Program-made: the position numbers and the translations under genes
Part shown: piece by piece, positions 50,801-60,618 of the stretch
Numbering within the stretch: the stretch's first letter is position 1
How the letters are laid out: each line of letters starts with the position of its first letter
Notes under the pieces: model-generated
Told to the model about the DNA's origin: nothing
What the model saw: only the letters and a program-made list of their open reading frames with translations
The model's database searches: none
Assembly: GCF_004519305.1 (NCBI RefSeq)
Contig: NZ_SOZA01000011.1
Location: 83,260 to 147,259 of the forward strand
Length of the DNA stretch: 64,000 bases
Direction of reading: 5' to 3'
Source: Pseudomonas sp. RIT623
GTDB taxonomy: Bacteria; Pseudomonadota; Gammaproteobacteria; Pseudomonadales; Pseudomonadaceae

Positions 50801-53389
50801 GTGGGTAGTGTCCGGCAAGTAGGCGGCTTCGGCCGTCAAACGGTAGCCCTGTGGGGTACGGGTGATGATCCTGGCAGGAGTGCCCTGGGCGCCGATGGCG
50901 TCGACACGGTTGGCCGGCAGCGTGCCGCGACGCAGCTCGATGGCCGTGGCGTCGGACCAGCCCGGCAAGCGTGAGAGAGAGTGCAGGATCAGGCGATCGG
51001 TGTCAGGGTTGTCGACCGATTGCAGATACAAGCCCTCGTAGGCGCGCATGAGACGGACTTGTTGCTGTATGAGGCGGATCTCCTCAGCGATGCGCCTGGG
51101 GATTTTCCCCGTGCTCAGGGCGTTCACTTCGCTGGTTGTGGCGTGACGAAGCAGCTCGTCGACAAAGGCGTTGGGCAGATCCTTGTACACCTGCCGCAGT
51201 ACGGCAGCGCCTGGCGCCTGGGTTACCGGCAACTGGCGGTAACGCGCGGTGAATGTCGACTGGCGCAGGGAGGAGGGCGTATCGCTTGAGAGGTCCGCTG
51301 CCGCGCGGTCCAGTCGGAAACGTTCCAGGGTATCGGCGAGCGAGGCTGGGAGCGGGTGGCTGTCACTCACGACCTGACGCAGGGCGGTGTCGTCGGTGCC
51401 ACTGACGTCAAGAATCCGTATGGCATCCTGATCATCGAACGGCGCCGCGCGATATCCCAGGCGGCGGAACAGTTGCAGGGTTTGCCACTCCCGGGGGCGG
51501 TCCAGTGGGTGCAGCCAGGCCCCGTTGCCGTTATGGCGTAGCGTGGGGGCATAAGCGCTTGGTCGGCTGGGATGTTCGATCCTGTAGGTTCCGGTTTCCG
51601 GGGCCTGCCTGAGTGAATAGGTCTTGCCTTCAAGCTGTAGCCAGATCTTGCCCTCCTGGCGGTATAGCCCCAGTTCATCGGCATCGACCGATGACGGCGG
51701 CCCGGACGGCTGCTCGAAGGGCGTCAGGTCGGGGTTCCACAGGCGGGTGCTGCCATCGGGTAGTTCGACTTCCAGCAACTCTTCGATGAACGACGGCGTC
51801 TCGATGGTCGCGGGCGCAGGCACAGGCTGCTGTGGCTCGGGCGCGGCGGCCTCGCGCGCAACGCCCAGCTCGGCCTTGATGGCCTGTCCCGCCGCGGTGC
51901 TGGCCACGATGAGCGCGACGTTTTCCGCGACATCCAGCAGATAGGCGAACGCCTGCTCCCGGTCATCGTTGGCCCAGCTTTCGATACCTTCATAGACTTC
52001 GTTGCCCAGGTGCAGGATGGTCGCCGCCAGCAGCAGGCTGCCGACCTCGGGCACAGCAAAGCCCACGATGTTCAGCGCGGCAAGGGCGATCGACTCGAAG
52101 TAGGCCAGGCGTTCATGCCGGGACTTGGCGTCCATGGCCAAGGTCGGGACAGCATGGAACCTGGCATCGTCGCGCAGCCTGGTGAAGTTCTGATAGAGCA
52201 CTTCGGCACGCAATGGCCGTTCGAACGCTCGGGTTTTCAAAGGCAGTTGTGCCTCTGGATCGGGTACCCGTTCGTAGGTGTTTTTCAGGGTGAAGGTCAG
52301 GGGTGTCAGACGATCCTGGAGCTTGCCTAGCAGGAGTGTCTTGTGCGCGTCGGGCACGTGCCGGGTGATGACGGTGAGGTCTTTATGCGCGGCGTCGCGC
52401 AGGTGGGTGTTGAGTGCTTCGAGTGACGGGTATTCCTGCAACGACGGCTCGGCGGCCCGGGGGCTGTACAGCACGACACACGGGAGCGACTGGAACTGGA
52501 TGAGTACCAGCCCGGTCAGCTCGATCTGCCACAGTGTCAGGAAGCTGAACCTGGCGACGGGTGACGAAAGCCGCTCCACGGTTTCCAGCGCGGTGGCCTG
52601 AATGGCGTCATAGGCGGCTTTGCCGATCTGCCCCAGTAGAAAGGCGCAGTGCAGGCTCTGTCTGAAGGCCGACAGTTCCACCTGACCCAGGGTCTCCAGC
52701 ACTGGGGCCTGGATGGCAAAGCGATCTGGCCAGGCCGCTTCGAGGCCCGGTGGTGTTTCTGACGAGGGGTAATAGATGTTGTCGATCAATGCCTGGTACT
52801 GGCCGCCGATATCGAGTTTCCGGCTCAGTGCGGCAAAATCGGTAGGGTCTATGGCTATGAAGTTGTCGAACGGAGGACCGTTCCCATAGCCATGGGCGTC
52901 GAGAATCACCGACCGCATGTGTGGCGTCTGCACGTCCATCCCACCCGCTTCGGTAGCGCTGCGCTCGAAGTTTTGTAGCGCATGGTGCTTCAGCGATCGG
53001 CTGAATTTGCTCGGCTCTGCCGCGCCCAGCTGGCGTTGCCGGGCATAACCGACGGCGTCGAACAGGTACGTGGTGTTCACGTCGAGTTGCAGGTCGAACC
53101 GCTGCTTGATGGCCGCGCTCAGTTGCTGTGTGGCGAACGCGTCCAAGTCGGGCAGGTTGGCGAACAGCGTGCGTGCCGCCTGGGTGCTGGCGCGGTAGCG
53201 CTCATGCTCGCGGGCCAATGCCGCCGCCACCTCGGGGTGTTGCCGGCAGGCCGCGCCTAGCATCGCTGGCGCGTCGCGCAGTGCCGTGCGCAGTTGGTCG
53301 AGGGTAGTCGTGGATGCTGTCTTCATCCAGGCGGGCAGTTGGCGCGCGATCAAATTGTAGTGTGCAGGGTGCTTCGATTTCGTCGCCAT
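47819..53389 (-). CDS. Giant leucine-rich-repeat protein with N-terminal toxin-like domain and C-terminal NEL-type E3 ubiquitin ligase
   Basis: 1856 residues; ATG 53389 has AAGGA at 8 bases. No signal peptide. In order: a helical DUF6543/dermonecrotic-toxin-like region (about 1-420); hydrophobic stretches about 425-510 (IALAALNIVGFAVPEVGSLL; ENVALIVASTAAG); a beta-rich module about 530-680 (GLYRQEGKIWLQLEGKTYSL); a family linker with SPMRLADGRLGYRLSG; two leucine-rich-repeat blocks about 1085-1235 (LRHLDLSGNRL) and 1345-1500 (LRELDLSGNSL); a Ser/Gly linker near 1550; and a NEL domain (about 1580-1856). The NEL catalytic C-x-D motif is Cys1667-Pro-Asp1669 in EGTCPDGML, as in IpaH/SspH ligases. 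Such ligases ubiquitinate proteins of eukaryotic hosts. No secretion genes are nearby. The architecture is clear; delivery and targets are unknown. Confidence 0.88.
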   Translation of the reverse strand: MATKSKHPAHYNLIARQLPAWMKTASTTTLDQLRTALRDAPAMLGAACRQHPEVAAALAREHERYRASTQAARTLFANLPDLDAFATQQLSAAIKQRFDLQLDVNTTYLFDAVGYARQRQLGAAEPSKFSRSLKHHALQNFERSATEAGGMDVQTPHMRSVILDAHGYGNGPPFDNFIAIDPTDFAALSRKLDIGGQYQALIDNIYYPSSETPPGLEAAWPDRFAIQAPVLETLGQVELSAFRQSLHCAFLLGQIGKAAYDAIQATALETVERLSSPVARFSFLTLWQIELTGLVLIQFQSLPCVVLYSPRAAEPSLQEYPSLEALNTHLRDAAHKDLTVITRHVPDAHKTLLLGKLQDRLTPLTFTLKNTYERVPDPEAQLPLKTRAFERPLRAEVLYQNFTRLRDDARFHAVPTLAMDAKSRHERLAYFESIALAALNIVGFAVPEVGSLLLAATILHLGNEVYEGIESWANDDREQAFAYLLDVAENVALIVASTAAGQAIKAELGVAREAAAPEPQQPVPAPATIETPSFIEELLEVELPDGSTRLWNPDLTPFEQPSGPPSSVDADELGLYRQEGKIWLQLEGKTYSLRQAPETGTYRIEHPSRPSAYAPTLRHNGNGAWLHPLDRPREWQTLQLFRRLGYRAAPFDDQDAIRILDVSGTDDTALRQVVSDSHPLPASLADTLERFRLDRAAADLSSDTPSSLRQSTFTARYRQLPVTQAPGAAVLRQVYKDLPNAFVDELLRHATTSEVNALSTGKIPRRIAEEIRLIQQQVRLMRAYEGLYLQSVDNPDTDRLILHSLSRLPGWSDATAIELRRGTLPANRVDAIGAQGTPARIITRTPQGYRLTAEAAYLPDTTHNTLPEAVFAALPETQRQALAPSGISDGHTLAARIKQAPLLPRWALRKALKMQRPGPRSPMRLADGRLGYRLSGAGKLPETPNRSALLAQLDDMVLPVSSERILAALENAERSAEQIQSRIEQLLAERQELRQSLDAAFSGPGQIPGLGARTANRQEIEMALWQHWIHSAVPELGEAAGTLRLSRMFIAEFPRRLPDFIADRVDRLQLHNLSLDYATNGTLSWTQYEAQLNNLFQHFPSLSALEIERDYDALAATSELANSLPLIVSRFPRLSELRLVNQNLTLYPLDLERFATREHLRHLDLSGNRLAPLATFRLPDLYLNHLGLDRMGLDQWPAWLDEPALLRIGTLSLRDNHLVRVPDALTANVEATAERTLVYLDGNALRPPQLLDLYRSQNRPLHRFDFSLGTARIIEEYQGLNDALEPWTSPAEPLNEQAVRARAAIAQSILVFWERRVRDDTLSPWRLETFRQEDFPPSLPAFFAPYVDIARLERVQLTTVQLDQWLRRFPHLTHLVLEGHIHPLLSLPEALTHLQSLNRLSLVDQGLEIDNQAMSLIARIPALRELDLSGNSLSAQLRTLSAPPTRLDRLVLRNLGLERWPDWLFNLMPRFTLDLRENRLSTLPRAVLDNPRSVHGSTALLLTDNPLSSETMRTAHLSQRYDRSFTFDMDLPLDILMASPQGTEAGSAFGSSVGSLGSTTSSGSAHSHGYAPWTALLELDSKPWLEGSAGLRQTRSAQWQQLREGAQAQNLLQLVAQLTTSVPYRNTDSRPAFIERVWRVLAMAANHPAERELFDAIAEDAIAEGTCPDGMLLQFQQIEQKHLVAQALLQTSGESRESALYRLLRRLFRQQRLDEIASARSSHQDAAEVRLAYRRLLADRLDLLSPADEMMFGADVSSTDATDAALRIWEAEDGEDFIEFAGHTPFWSDYLREAYADAFAQIESKFQHAVNNLQYDQPQASLDELEAPTRALQAQRDKQIENLIAELTFRIRADHR

Positions 53390-53545
53390 GTGCAGGTCCT
53401 TGCTTGGGTTGAGGCTGCCTGCACTATCTCCGGCGTGGCGCCGGGCAAGTGGTATCTATGTGTGATGGGCGAGACGGGGCATGCTCAAAGCGTGATTCAG
53501 GTTTATGATGCCAGCGGCAGATTAAATCCTCACACGGAGTGCGCG

Positions 53546-54517
53546 ATGCAGACCCTCTACCCGCAGATCAAACCCTACGCCCGGCACGATCTGGCCGTGG
53601 AAGCGCCGCATGTGCTGTATGTCGATGAAAGCGGCTCGCCGGAAGGTCTGCCGGTGGTGTTCATCCACGGGGGGCCTGGCGCCGGTTGCGACGCCCAGAG
53701 CCGCTGCTACTTCGACCCCAACCTGTACCGCATCATCACCTTCGACCAGCGCGGCTGTGGCCGCTCCACGCCCCATGCGAGCCTGGAGAACAACACCACC
53801 TGGCACCTGGTCGAGGACATGGAGCGCATCCGCGAACACCTGGGCATCGATAAATGGGTGCTGTTCGGCGGCTCGTGGGGCTCGACCCTGGCCCTGGCCT
53901 ACGCCCAGACCCACCCCGAGCGCGTGCACGGCCTGATCTTGCGCGGTATCTTCTTGTGCCGCCCGCAGGAGATCAGCTGGTTCTACCAGGAGGGCGCCAG
54001 CCGCCTGTTCCCCGACTACTGGCAAGACTACATCGCGCCGATCCCAGCGGAGGAGCGCGGCGACCTGGTGCAGGCCTTCCACAAGCGCCTGACCGGCAAT
54101 GACCAGATCGCCCAGATGCACGCGGCCAAGGCCTGGTCGACCTGGGAGGGCCGCACCGCCACCTTGCGCCCCAACCCGCTGGTGGTCGATCGCTTCTCCG
54201 AACCGCAGCGGGCGCTGTCGATCGCCCGCATCGAGTGCCACTACTTCACCAACAATGCCTTCCTCGAAGAAAACCAGCTGATCCGCGACATCCCCAAGAT
54301 CGCCCACCTGCCGGCGGTGATCGTGCATGGCCGCTATGACGTGATCTGCCCGCTGGACAACGCCTGGGAGCTGCACCAGGCCTGGCCGAACAGCGAGCTT
54401 AAGGTGATCCGCGACGCCGGCCACGCCGCGTCCGAGCCGGGCATCACCGATGCCCTGGTGCGCGCCGCCGACCAGATGGCCCGGCGCCTGCTCGACCTGC
54501 CCCTGGAAGAAGCATGA
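53546..54517 (+). CDS. pip: Proline iminopeptidase
   Basis: 323-residue alpha/beta-hydrolase releasing N-terminal proline from peptides. Oxyanion segment [10 protein letters not shown], nucleophile elbow [10 protein letters not shown], catalytic Asp in [10 protein letters not shown] and His in [11 protein letters not shown]. Start ATG 53546 ([20 protein letters not shown]) with CGGAG at 8 bases gives the family length; the open frame begins earlier inside the toxin-gene promoter region. It overlaps dtd by 4 bases. Confidence 0.96.
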   Translation: MQTLYPQIKPYARHDLAVEAPHVLYVDESGSPEGLPVVFIHGGPGAGCDAQSRCYFDPNLYRIITFDQRGCGRSTPHASLENNTTWHLVEDMERIREHLGIDKWVLFGGSWGSTLALAYAQTHPERVHGLILRGIFLCRPQEISWFYQEGASRLFPDYWQDYIAPIPAEERGDLVQAFHKRLTGNDQIAQMHAAKAWSTWEGRTATLRPNPLVVDRFSEPQRALSIARIECHYFTNNAFLEENQLIRDIPKIAHLPAVIVHGRYDVICPLDNAWELHQAWPNSELKVIRDAGHAASEPGITDALVRAADQMARRLLDLPLEEA

Positions 54518-54951
54518 AAGGCCTGATCCAGCGCGTGCGTGGCGCCAGGGTGGAGGTCGCGGGCGAAATCGTCGGCGCCATCGACCAGGGGTTGCTGGCG
54601 CTGGTGGCGGTCGAGCCTGAAGATTCGCCGGAACATGCCGACAAGCTGTTGCACAAGCTGCTCAACTACCGGGTGTTCAGCGACGAGCAGGGCAAGATGA
54701 ACCGCTCGCTCAAGGACGTCGGTGGTGGGCTGTTGCTGGTGTCTCAGTTCACCCTCGCGGCCGATACCCGCAGCGGCATGCGCCCGAGCTTCTCGACGGC
54801 GGCACCGCCTGCGCTCGGTGCCGAGCTTTTCGACTATCTTCTGTTGCAGGCACGGCGCCAGCACCCGCAGGTAGCGAGCGGTCGCTTCGGTGCTGACATG
54901 CAAGTGCATCTGGTCAATGATGGCCCCGTAACATTTATGTTACAAATATGA
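54514..54951 (+). CDS. dtd: D-aminoacyl-tRNA deacylase
   Basis: 145-residue proofreading enzyme hydrolysing D-amino acids from tRNA. Both DTD signature motifs are present: VSQFTLAAD (about 78-86) and VNDGPVTF near the C terminus. It is translationally coupled to pip through an ATGA overlap and followed by a terminator. Confidence 0.97.
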   Translation: MKGLIQRVRGARVEVAGEIVGAIDQGLLALVAVEPEDSPEHADKLLHKLLNYRVFSDEQGKMNRSLKDVGGGLLLVSQFTLAADTRSGMRPSFSTAAPPALGAELFDYLLLQARRQHPQVASGRFGADMQVHLVNDGPVTFMLQI

Positions 54952-54954
54952 GGT

Positions 54955-54991
54955 CAAAAACCCGTTGTTTGTCGAAAAACAAGGGGTTTTG
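54955..54991 (+). terminator. dtd terminator
   Basis: AAAAACCC and TTGTTT arms pair with AAACAA and GGGGTTTT around a GTCG loop, immediately after the dtd stop and ending in a T-rich tail. Confidence 0.75.
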
Positions 54992-55213
54992 TACGATAAA
55001 TAGTTTGTTCAGCCTGATGCGTTGTAACGCGACCTGCTGGATAATCGCGCGCTGCATGGGCCTGCGTTCGCAGGCTCGTTTCACTTTGACTCGAGCATTG
55101 TCTGGATCCGTTTGGGGAATCATTACGCCCTCACGGGGTCCGAACAGTGCTCGCCAACCCGGCATTGGTCGCTGGCCGTTGGTTTCATGATCTGTTTTCG
55201 GCGAGGATTGCTC

Positions 55214-56947
55214 GTGATTGTAAGCCCCTGTATTGCACCAAGAATCCCAGTTACCCGGCTGCGCAAGGCCCTGTTGGCCGGCGTGGCGCTGGTCGGCCTG
55301 ATGAGCGCTGGCCAGCTGTGGGCATTCAATCTGGATGATGTTGCAGCCAAGGCAAAGGATCTGGCCGGTCAGAAGTTCGAAGCACCGAAGAGCAACCTGC
55401 CACCGGTGTTCCGCGACATGAAGTACGCCGACTACCAGAAAATCCGCTTCCTCCAGGAAAAGGCCGAGTGGGCCAAGGACAAGACGCCGTTCAAACTGTC
55501 GTTCTACCACCAGGGGATGCACTTCGACACGCCGGTGAAGATCAGTGAGATCACCGCCAACAAGGTCGAAGAGATCAAGTACGACCCGAGCCGCTTCGAC
55601 TTCGGTGACGTGCCGCATGACGCCGACACCACCAAGGACCTCGGCTACGCCGGCTTCCGCGTGCTCTACCCGATCAACAAGGCCGACAAGCAGGATGAGA
55701 TCATGACCCTGCTTGGCGCCAGCTATTTCCGCGTGGTCGGCAAGGGCCACCGCTATGGCCTGTCGGCCCGTGGCCTGGCCATCGACACCGCGCTGCCATC
55801 GGGCGAGGAATTCCCGCGTTTCCGCGAGTTCTGGATCGAGAAGCCCAAGCCCAACGACAAGCACCTGGTGATCTACGCGCTGCTCGACTCGCCGCGCTCC
55901 ACCGGCGCCTACAAGCTGACCCTGCGTCCGGGCGAAGACACCCTGGTCGACGTCAAGTCGCGGGTCTACCTGCGTGACCACGTCAGCCGCCTGGGTATCG
56001 CGCCGCTGACCAGCATGTACCTGTTCGGCCCCAACCAGCCGTCGAAGGTGATGAACTACCGCCCGGCCCTGCACGACTCCGAAGGCCTGTCGATCCATGC
56101 AGGCAACGGCGAGTGGCTGTGGCGCCCGCTGAACAACCCGAAACACCTGGCCGTGAGCAACTTCAGCGTCGAGAACCCGCGCGGTTTCGGCTTGCTGCAG
56201 CGTCAGCGCGCCTTCAGCGACTACGAAGACCTCGACGACGAATACGAAAAGCGCCCAAGCGCCTGGATCGAGCCCAAAGGTGACTGGGGCAAGGGCACCG
56301 TCGACCTGGTCGAGATCCCGACCGCCGACGAGACCAACGACAACATCGTTGCCTTCTGGAGCCCGGAAAAACTGCCGGAGCCAGGCAAGCCGTTCGAGTA
56401 CGACTACCGCCTGCGCTGGACTATCAAGGAAGACCAACTGCACTCGCCGGAGCTGGCCTGGGTCAAGCAGACCCTGCGTTCCACCGGTGACGTCAAGCAG
56501 TCCAACCTGATCCGCCAGGCCGATGGCACCGTGGCCTTCCTGGTCGACTTCATCGGCCCGAATCTGGCCGCCCTGCCGGCCGATACCGCCGTGCGCAGCC
56601 AGGTCAGCGTCGGCGACAACGCCGAGCTGGTCGAGAACAACCTGCGCTACAACCCGGAAACCAAGGGCTGGCGCCTGACCCTGCGGCTGAAGGTGCAGGA
56701 TCCGAAGAAATCCACCGAGATGCGCGCCGCGCTGCTGCGCGACGTACCGGTCGAGCAGCCCAAGCCTGCCAAGGAAACCAAGCAGGACAAGGCCGCCAAG
56801 CACGCCCATGCCAAGGCCGAGAAAGCCAAGGCGGAAAAAGCTGCCGAGCAACCTGCCGCCGATGCGGCATCCACCAACGGGACCCCGGCCACCACCGAGA
56901 AAGTGTTGACCGAGACCTGGAGCTATCAGTTGCCTGCCGATGAGTAA
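55214..56947 (+). CDS. opgG: Glucan biosynthesis periplasmic protein OpgG (MdoG)
   Basis: 577 residues; periplasmic protein needed for osmoregulated periplasmic glucan backbone formation/branching. GTG 55214 is chosen as start because AGGA lies 8 bases upstream and the signal peptide ([20 protein letters not shown], then WAFN) is near the N terminus; ATG 55187 is an alternative. Family segments include [36 protein letters not shown] and [20 protein letters not shown]. The last 60 residues carry an Ala/Lys-rich low-complexity insert ([18 protein letters not shown]). It overlaps opgH by 8 bases. Confidence 0.94.
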   Translation: MIVSPCIAPRIPVTRLRKALLAGVALVGLMSAGQLWAFNLDDVAAKAKDLAGQKFEAPKSNLPPVFRDMKYADYQKIRFLQEKAEWAKDKTPFKLSFYHQGMHFDTPVKISEITANKVEEIKYDPSRFDFGDVPHDADTTKDLGYAGFRVLYPINKADKQDEIMTLLGASYFRVVGKGHRYGLSARGLAIDTALPSGEEFPRFREFWIEKPKPNDKHLVIYALLDSPRSTGAYKLTLRPGEDTLVDVKSRVYLRDHVSRLGIAPLTSMYLFGPNQPSKVMNYRPALHDSEGLSIHAGNGEWLWRPLNNPKHLAVSNFSVENPRGFGLLQRQRAFSDYEDLDDEYEKRPSAWIEPKGDWGKGTVDLVEIPTADETNDNIVAFWSPEKLPEPGKPFEYDYRLRWTIKEDQLHSPELAWVKQTLRSTGDVKQSNLIRQADGTVAFLVDFIGPNLAALPADTAVRSQVSVGDNAELVENNLRYNPETKGWRLTLRLKVQDPKKSTEMRAALLRDVPVEQPKPAKETKQDKAAKHAHAKAEKAKAEKAAEQPAADAASTNGTPATTEKVLTETWSYQLPADE

Positions 56948-59507
56948 CTCAAGCGCAAGGCCGGAATCGCTGCGCGAATACCTGGCCCACCTCCCCCTGA
57001 GCGACGAGCAGCGCGCGGAACTCGCCAGCTGCGCCTCGTTCAGCGAGCTGCACCAACGTCTGGCGGCCCAACCGGCCGCCGGCACCGCCGAGGCCGTGCA
57101 GGCCTCGGTGGGCACCCGTCTGACCGTCGGCAGCGCCGCCGAGCTGGAAGAGGCCGAGATGCTCGGCGTCGATGCCGGTGGGCGGCTGTGCCTGAAGATC
57201 GCGCCGCCGATCAAGCGCACCAAGGTGGTGCCCGAGCCGTGGCGCACCAATATCCTGATCCGCATGTGGCGGCGCATGACCGGCCGCACCAATGCCCCGC
57301 AGCCGCCCAAGCGCGAACTGCCGCCGGCGCGCTGGCGCACGGTCGGCTCGATCCGCCGCTACATCCTGCTGACCCTGATGATCGGCCAGACCCTCGTCGC
57401 CGGCTGGTACATGAAGGGCATCCTGCCGTACCAGGGCTGGTCGTTCGTCGACCTCGACGAAGTCCTCAACCAGCCGCTGTGGGACACCGTGGTGCAGGTG
57501 TGGCCGTATGCGCTGCAGACTTCCATCCTGGTCCTGTTCGGCATCCTGTTCTGCTGGGTGTCGGCGGGCTTCTGGACCGCGTTGATGGGCTTCCTCGAGC
57601 TGCTCACCGGGCGTGACAAGTACAAGATTTCCGGTAGCAGCGCCGGCAACGAGCCGATCGCGCCCGAAGCGCGCACCGCGCTGGTGATGCCGATCTGCAA
57701 CGAAGACGTGCCGCGGGTGTTCGCCGGTCTGCGCGCGACCTTCGAGTCGGTGGCCGCCAGCGGCAACCTCGACCGCTTCGACTTTTTCGTGCTCAGCGAC
57801 ACCAACGACACCGACATCGCCGTGGCCGAGCAACAGGCCTGGCTTGACGTGTGCCGCGAGACCAAGGGCTTCGGCCGTATCTTCTACCGCCGTCGTCGCC
57901 GTCGGGTGAAGCGCAAGAGCGGCAACCTTGACGACTTCTGCCGTCGTTGGGGCGGCGAATACAAGTACATGGTCGTGCTCGACGCCGACAGCGTCATGAG
58001 CGGCGAGTGCCTGAGCAGCCTGGTGCGCCTGATGGAGGCCAACCCGGACGCCGGTATCATCCAGACCGGGCCGAAAGCCTCGGGCATGGATACCCTCTAT
58101 GCACGCATGCAGCAGTTCGCCACCCGCGTGTACGGCCCGCTGTTCACCGCCGGCCTGCACTTCTGGCAGCTGGGCGAGTCGCACTACTGGGGTCACAACG
58201 CGATCATCCGCATGAAACCGTTCATCGAGCACTGCGCCCTGGCGCCGTTGCCGGGCAAGGGCGCCTTCGCCGGTGCGATCCTCTCCCACGACTTCGTCGA
58301 AGCCGCGCTGATGCGCCGCGCCGGCTGGGGCGTGTGGATCGCCTATGACCTGCCGGGTAGCTACGAGGAACTGCCGCCGAACCTGCTCGATGAGCTCAAG
58401 CGCGACCGCCGCTGGTGCCACGGCAACCTGATGAACTTCCGCCTGTTCCTGGTCAAGGGCATGCACCCGGTGCACCGCGCGGTGTTCCTCACCGGGGTGA
58501 TGTCGTACCTGTCGGCGCCGTTGTGGTTCCTGTTCCTGGTGCTGTCCACTGCGTTGCTGGCGACCAACACCTTGATGGAGCCGCAGTATTTCATCGAGCC
58601 GTTCCAGCTCTATCCGCTGTGGCCGCAATGGCACCCGGAAAAGGCCATCGCGCTGTTCTCCACCACCATCGTGCTGCTGTTCCTGCCCAAGCTGCTCAGC
58701 GTCATCCTGATCTGGGCCAAGGGCGCCACCGAGTTCGGTGGGCGCATCAAGGTCACCTTGTCGATGCTGATGGAGATGCTGTTCTCCATGCTGCTGGCGC
58801 CGGTGCGGATGATCTTCCACACCCGTTTCGTGCTGGCCGCGTTCCTCGGCTGGGCGGCGACCTGGAACTCGCCGCAGCGTGACGACGACTCCACCCCGTG
58901 GAGCGAAGCGGTGCGCCGTCACGGCCCGCAGACCCTGCTGGGCATCGCCTGGGCCGGGCTGGTGGCCTGGCTGAACCCGAGCTTCCTGTGGTGGCTGGCG
59001 CCGATCGTCGGCTCGCTGGTGCTGTCGATCCCGGTGTCGGTGATTTCCAGCCGTACGCGCCTGGGCCTGGCGGCCAAGGACGAGAAGCTGTTCCTCATCC
59101 CCGAGGAGTACGCCACGCCGCAGGAGCTGCTGGCCACCGATCAGTACACCCACGAGAACCGTTGGCACGCGCTGCACGACGGCTTCGTGCGCGCCGTGGT
59201 CGACCCACGGCAGAACGCCCTGGCCTGCGCCATGGCCACCGCGCGTCACGGCCAGGCCGCGCCGATCGAGGCCTTGCGTGTCGAGCGCGTGGCCAAGGCG
59301 CTGGAGCTCGGGCCCAAGGGCCTGGATCTGAACACCCGCCTGGCGCTGCTTAGCGACCCGGTGGCGTTGTCGCGCCTGCACGATCGTGTGTGGAGCGAGC
59401 ACAACGCGGGGTGGATCGATGTATGGCGCGCCTCCATCGACAACGACCCGCACTCGCCGTTGTTGCCGCTGCACCCGCAGAACGAGGCTCAGCCAGCCCT
59501 GGCTTGA
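56940..59507 (+). CDS. opgH: Glucan glucosyltransferase OpgH (MdoH)
   Basis: 855-residue inner-membrane GT2 glycosyltransferase polymerising the linear beta-glucan backbone from UDP-glucose. N-terminal cytoplasmic region, membrane helices about 140-230, catalytic domain about 240-500 with [29 protein letters not shown] (D-x-D) and the R-x-x-RW-type [11 protein letters not shown], then further membrane helices (about 510-700) and a cytoplasmic tail. It is coupled to opgG. The organism would make periplasmic glucans at low osmolarity. Confidence 0.96.
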   Translation: MSNSSARPESLREYLAHLPLSDEQRAELASCASFSELHQRLAAQPAAGTAEAVQASVGTRLTVGSAAELEEAEMLGVDAGGRLCLKIAPPIKRTKVVPEPWRTNILIRMWRRMTGRTNAPQPPKRELPPARWRTVGSIRRYILLTLMIGQTLVAGWYMKGILPYQGWSFVDLDEVLNQPLWDTVVQVWPYALQTSILVLFGILFCWVSAGFWTALMGFLELLTGRDKYKISGSSAGNEPIAPEARTALVMPICNEDVPRVFAGLRATFESVAASGNLDRFDFFVLSDTNDTDIAVAEQQAWLDVCRETKGFGRIFYRRRRRRVKRKSGNLDDFCRRWGGEYKYMVVLDADSVMSGECLSSLVRLMEANPDAGIIQTGPKASGMDTLYARMQQFATRVYGPLFTAGLHFWQLGESHYWGHNAIIRMKPFIEHCALAPLPGKGAFAGAILSHDFVEAALMRRAGWGVWIAYDLPGSYEELPPNLLDELKRDRRWCHGNLMNFRLFLVKGMHPVHRAVFLTGVMSYLSAPLWFLFLVLSTALLATNTLMEPQYFIEPFQLYPLWPQWHPEKAIALFSTTIVLLFLPKLLSVILIWAKGATEFGGRIKVTLSMLMEMLFSMLLAPVRMIFHTRFVLAAFLGWAATWNSPQRDDDSTPWSEAVRRHGPQTLLGIAWAGLVAWLNPSFLWWLAPIVGSLVLSIPVSVISSRTRLGLAAKDEKLFLIPEEYATPQELLATDQYTHENRWHALHDGFVRAVVDPRQNALACAMATARHGQAAPIEALRVERVAKALELGPKGLDLNTRLALLSDPVALSRLHDRVWSEHNAGWIDVWRASIDNDPHSPLLPLHPQNEAQPALA

Positions 59508-59522
59508 GCCTGATGCGCCGAT

Positions 59523-59588
59523 AATCGCGGGGCAAGCCGCTCCCACGCACCGTTGATAGGGCGTGTGAGAGGGCTTGCCCCGCGATTG
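59523..59588. repeat. Inverted REP pair of a third type after opgH
   Basis: AATCGCGGGGCAAGCC-GCTCCCACGC (59523-59548) pairs with GCGTGTGAGAGGGCTTGCCCCGCGATT (59561-59588). It can form a long hairpin after the opgH stop and may act as its transcript end. Confidence 0.75.
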
Positions 59589-59739
59589 TTTTGTCCGCAT
59601 CGATTTTTGGCCAACAAAGTCCCCACCGGCTCTAGGTCCCGGCCTTCGCATGCGTTAGCATCCCACCCGACATTACGCCTCGGCCCGCCGGGCCGTGCGA
59701 ACAATAAAATCTGCGTATTTCTTGCTAGGGGACTTGGTG

Positions 59740-60540
59740 ATGATGAAGAAACTCCTGTCGCGACTGCTGGTCGGCGCGACTGCCCTGATCGCGGTATCCG
59801 CCGCCCAGGCTGGCGCCATCGATGACGCGGTCAAGCGCGGCACCCTGCGGGTCGGCATGGACCCAACCTACATGCCGTTCGAAATGACCAACAAACGCGG
59901 CGAAATCATCGGCTTCGAAGTCGACATCCTCAAGGCGATGGCCAAGTCCATGGGCGTCAAGCTGGAGATGGTCTCCACCGCCTACGACGGCATCATCCCG
60001 GCCCTGATGACCGACAAGTTCGATTTCATTGGCAGCGGCATGACCCTGACCCAGGAACGCAACCTGCGCCTTAACTTCAGCGAGCCCTTCATCGTCGTCG
60101 GCCAGACCTTGCTGATCCGCAAGGAGCTGGCGGGCGAGATCAAGTCGTACAAGGACCTGAACAACGAGAAGTACCGCCTCACCTCCAAGCTCGGCACCAC
60201 CGGCGAGATGGTCGCGAAGAAACTGATCGGCAAGGCCAAGTACCACGGCTACGACAACGAGCAGGAAGGCGTGATGGACGTGGTCAACGGCAAGGCCGAC
60301 GCCTTCGTCTACGACTCACCCTACAACGTGGTGGCGGTGGAGAAGGCCGGCGCCGGCAAGCTGCTGTTCCTCGAAGAGCCCTTCACCTACGAGCCGCTGG
60401 CCTTCGGCCTGAAGAAAGGCGACTACGACAGCATCAACTACATCAACAACTTCCTGCACCAGATCAAGCATGACGGGACCTACGATCGTATTCACGACAA
60501 GTGGTTCAAGAACAAGGACTGGCTGAAGGAAATGGAATAA
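59740..60540 (+). CDS. Polar amino acid ABC transporter, substrate-binding protein
   Basis: 266-residue periplasmic binding protein of the SBP_bac_3 family. Signal peptide MMKKLLSRLLVGATALIAVS with cleavage near AQA. Family segments: RGTLRVGMDPTYMPFEMTNK, GFEVDILKAMAKSMGVKLEM, DFIGSGMTLTQERNLRLNFS. The exact ligand is not readable. AGGGGA lies 7 bases ahead of the first of two ATGs (59740; 59743 also possible). It is the first gene of a three-gene ABC operon. Confidence 0.92.
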   Translation: MMKKLLSRLLVGATALIAVSAAQAGAIDDAVKRGTLRVGMDPTYMPFEMTNKRGEIIGFEVDILKAMAKSMGVKLEMVSTAYDGIIPALMTDKFDFIGSGMTLTQERNLRLNFSEPFIVVGQTLLIRKELAGEIKSYKDLNNEKYRLTSKLGTTGEMVAKKLIGKAKYHGYDNEQEGVMDVVNGKADAFVYDSPYNVVAVEKAGAGKLLFLEEPFTYEPLAFGLKKGDYDSINYINNFLHQIKHDGTYDRIHDKWFKNKDWLKEME

Positions 60541-60618
60541 GGCCTGGGCCAAAAAACCAAGCGCTGACCTCGACGCGCAGGCAAGCCCTGCGCGTTCGCA
60601 TTTACGGAAGTACCCCAC

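Noticed and set aside
54935..57340. 801-codon minus frame opposite opgG
   Set aside because: It is antisense to a clear OpgG gene; composition is that of a GC-bias shadow.
56949..59651. 900-codon minus frame opposite opgH
   Set aside because: It is a shadow of opgH with Gln/His/Arg-rich composition and no start signal.
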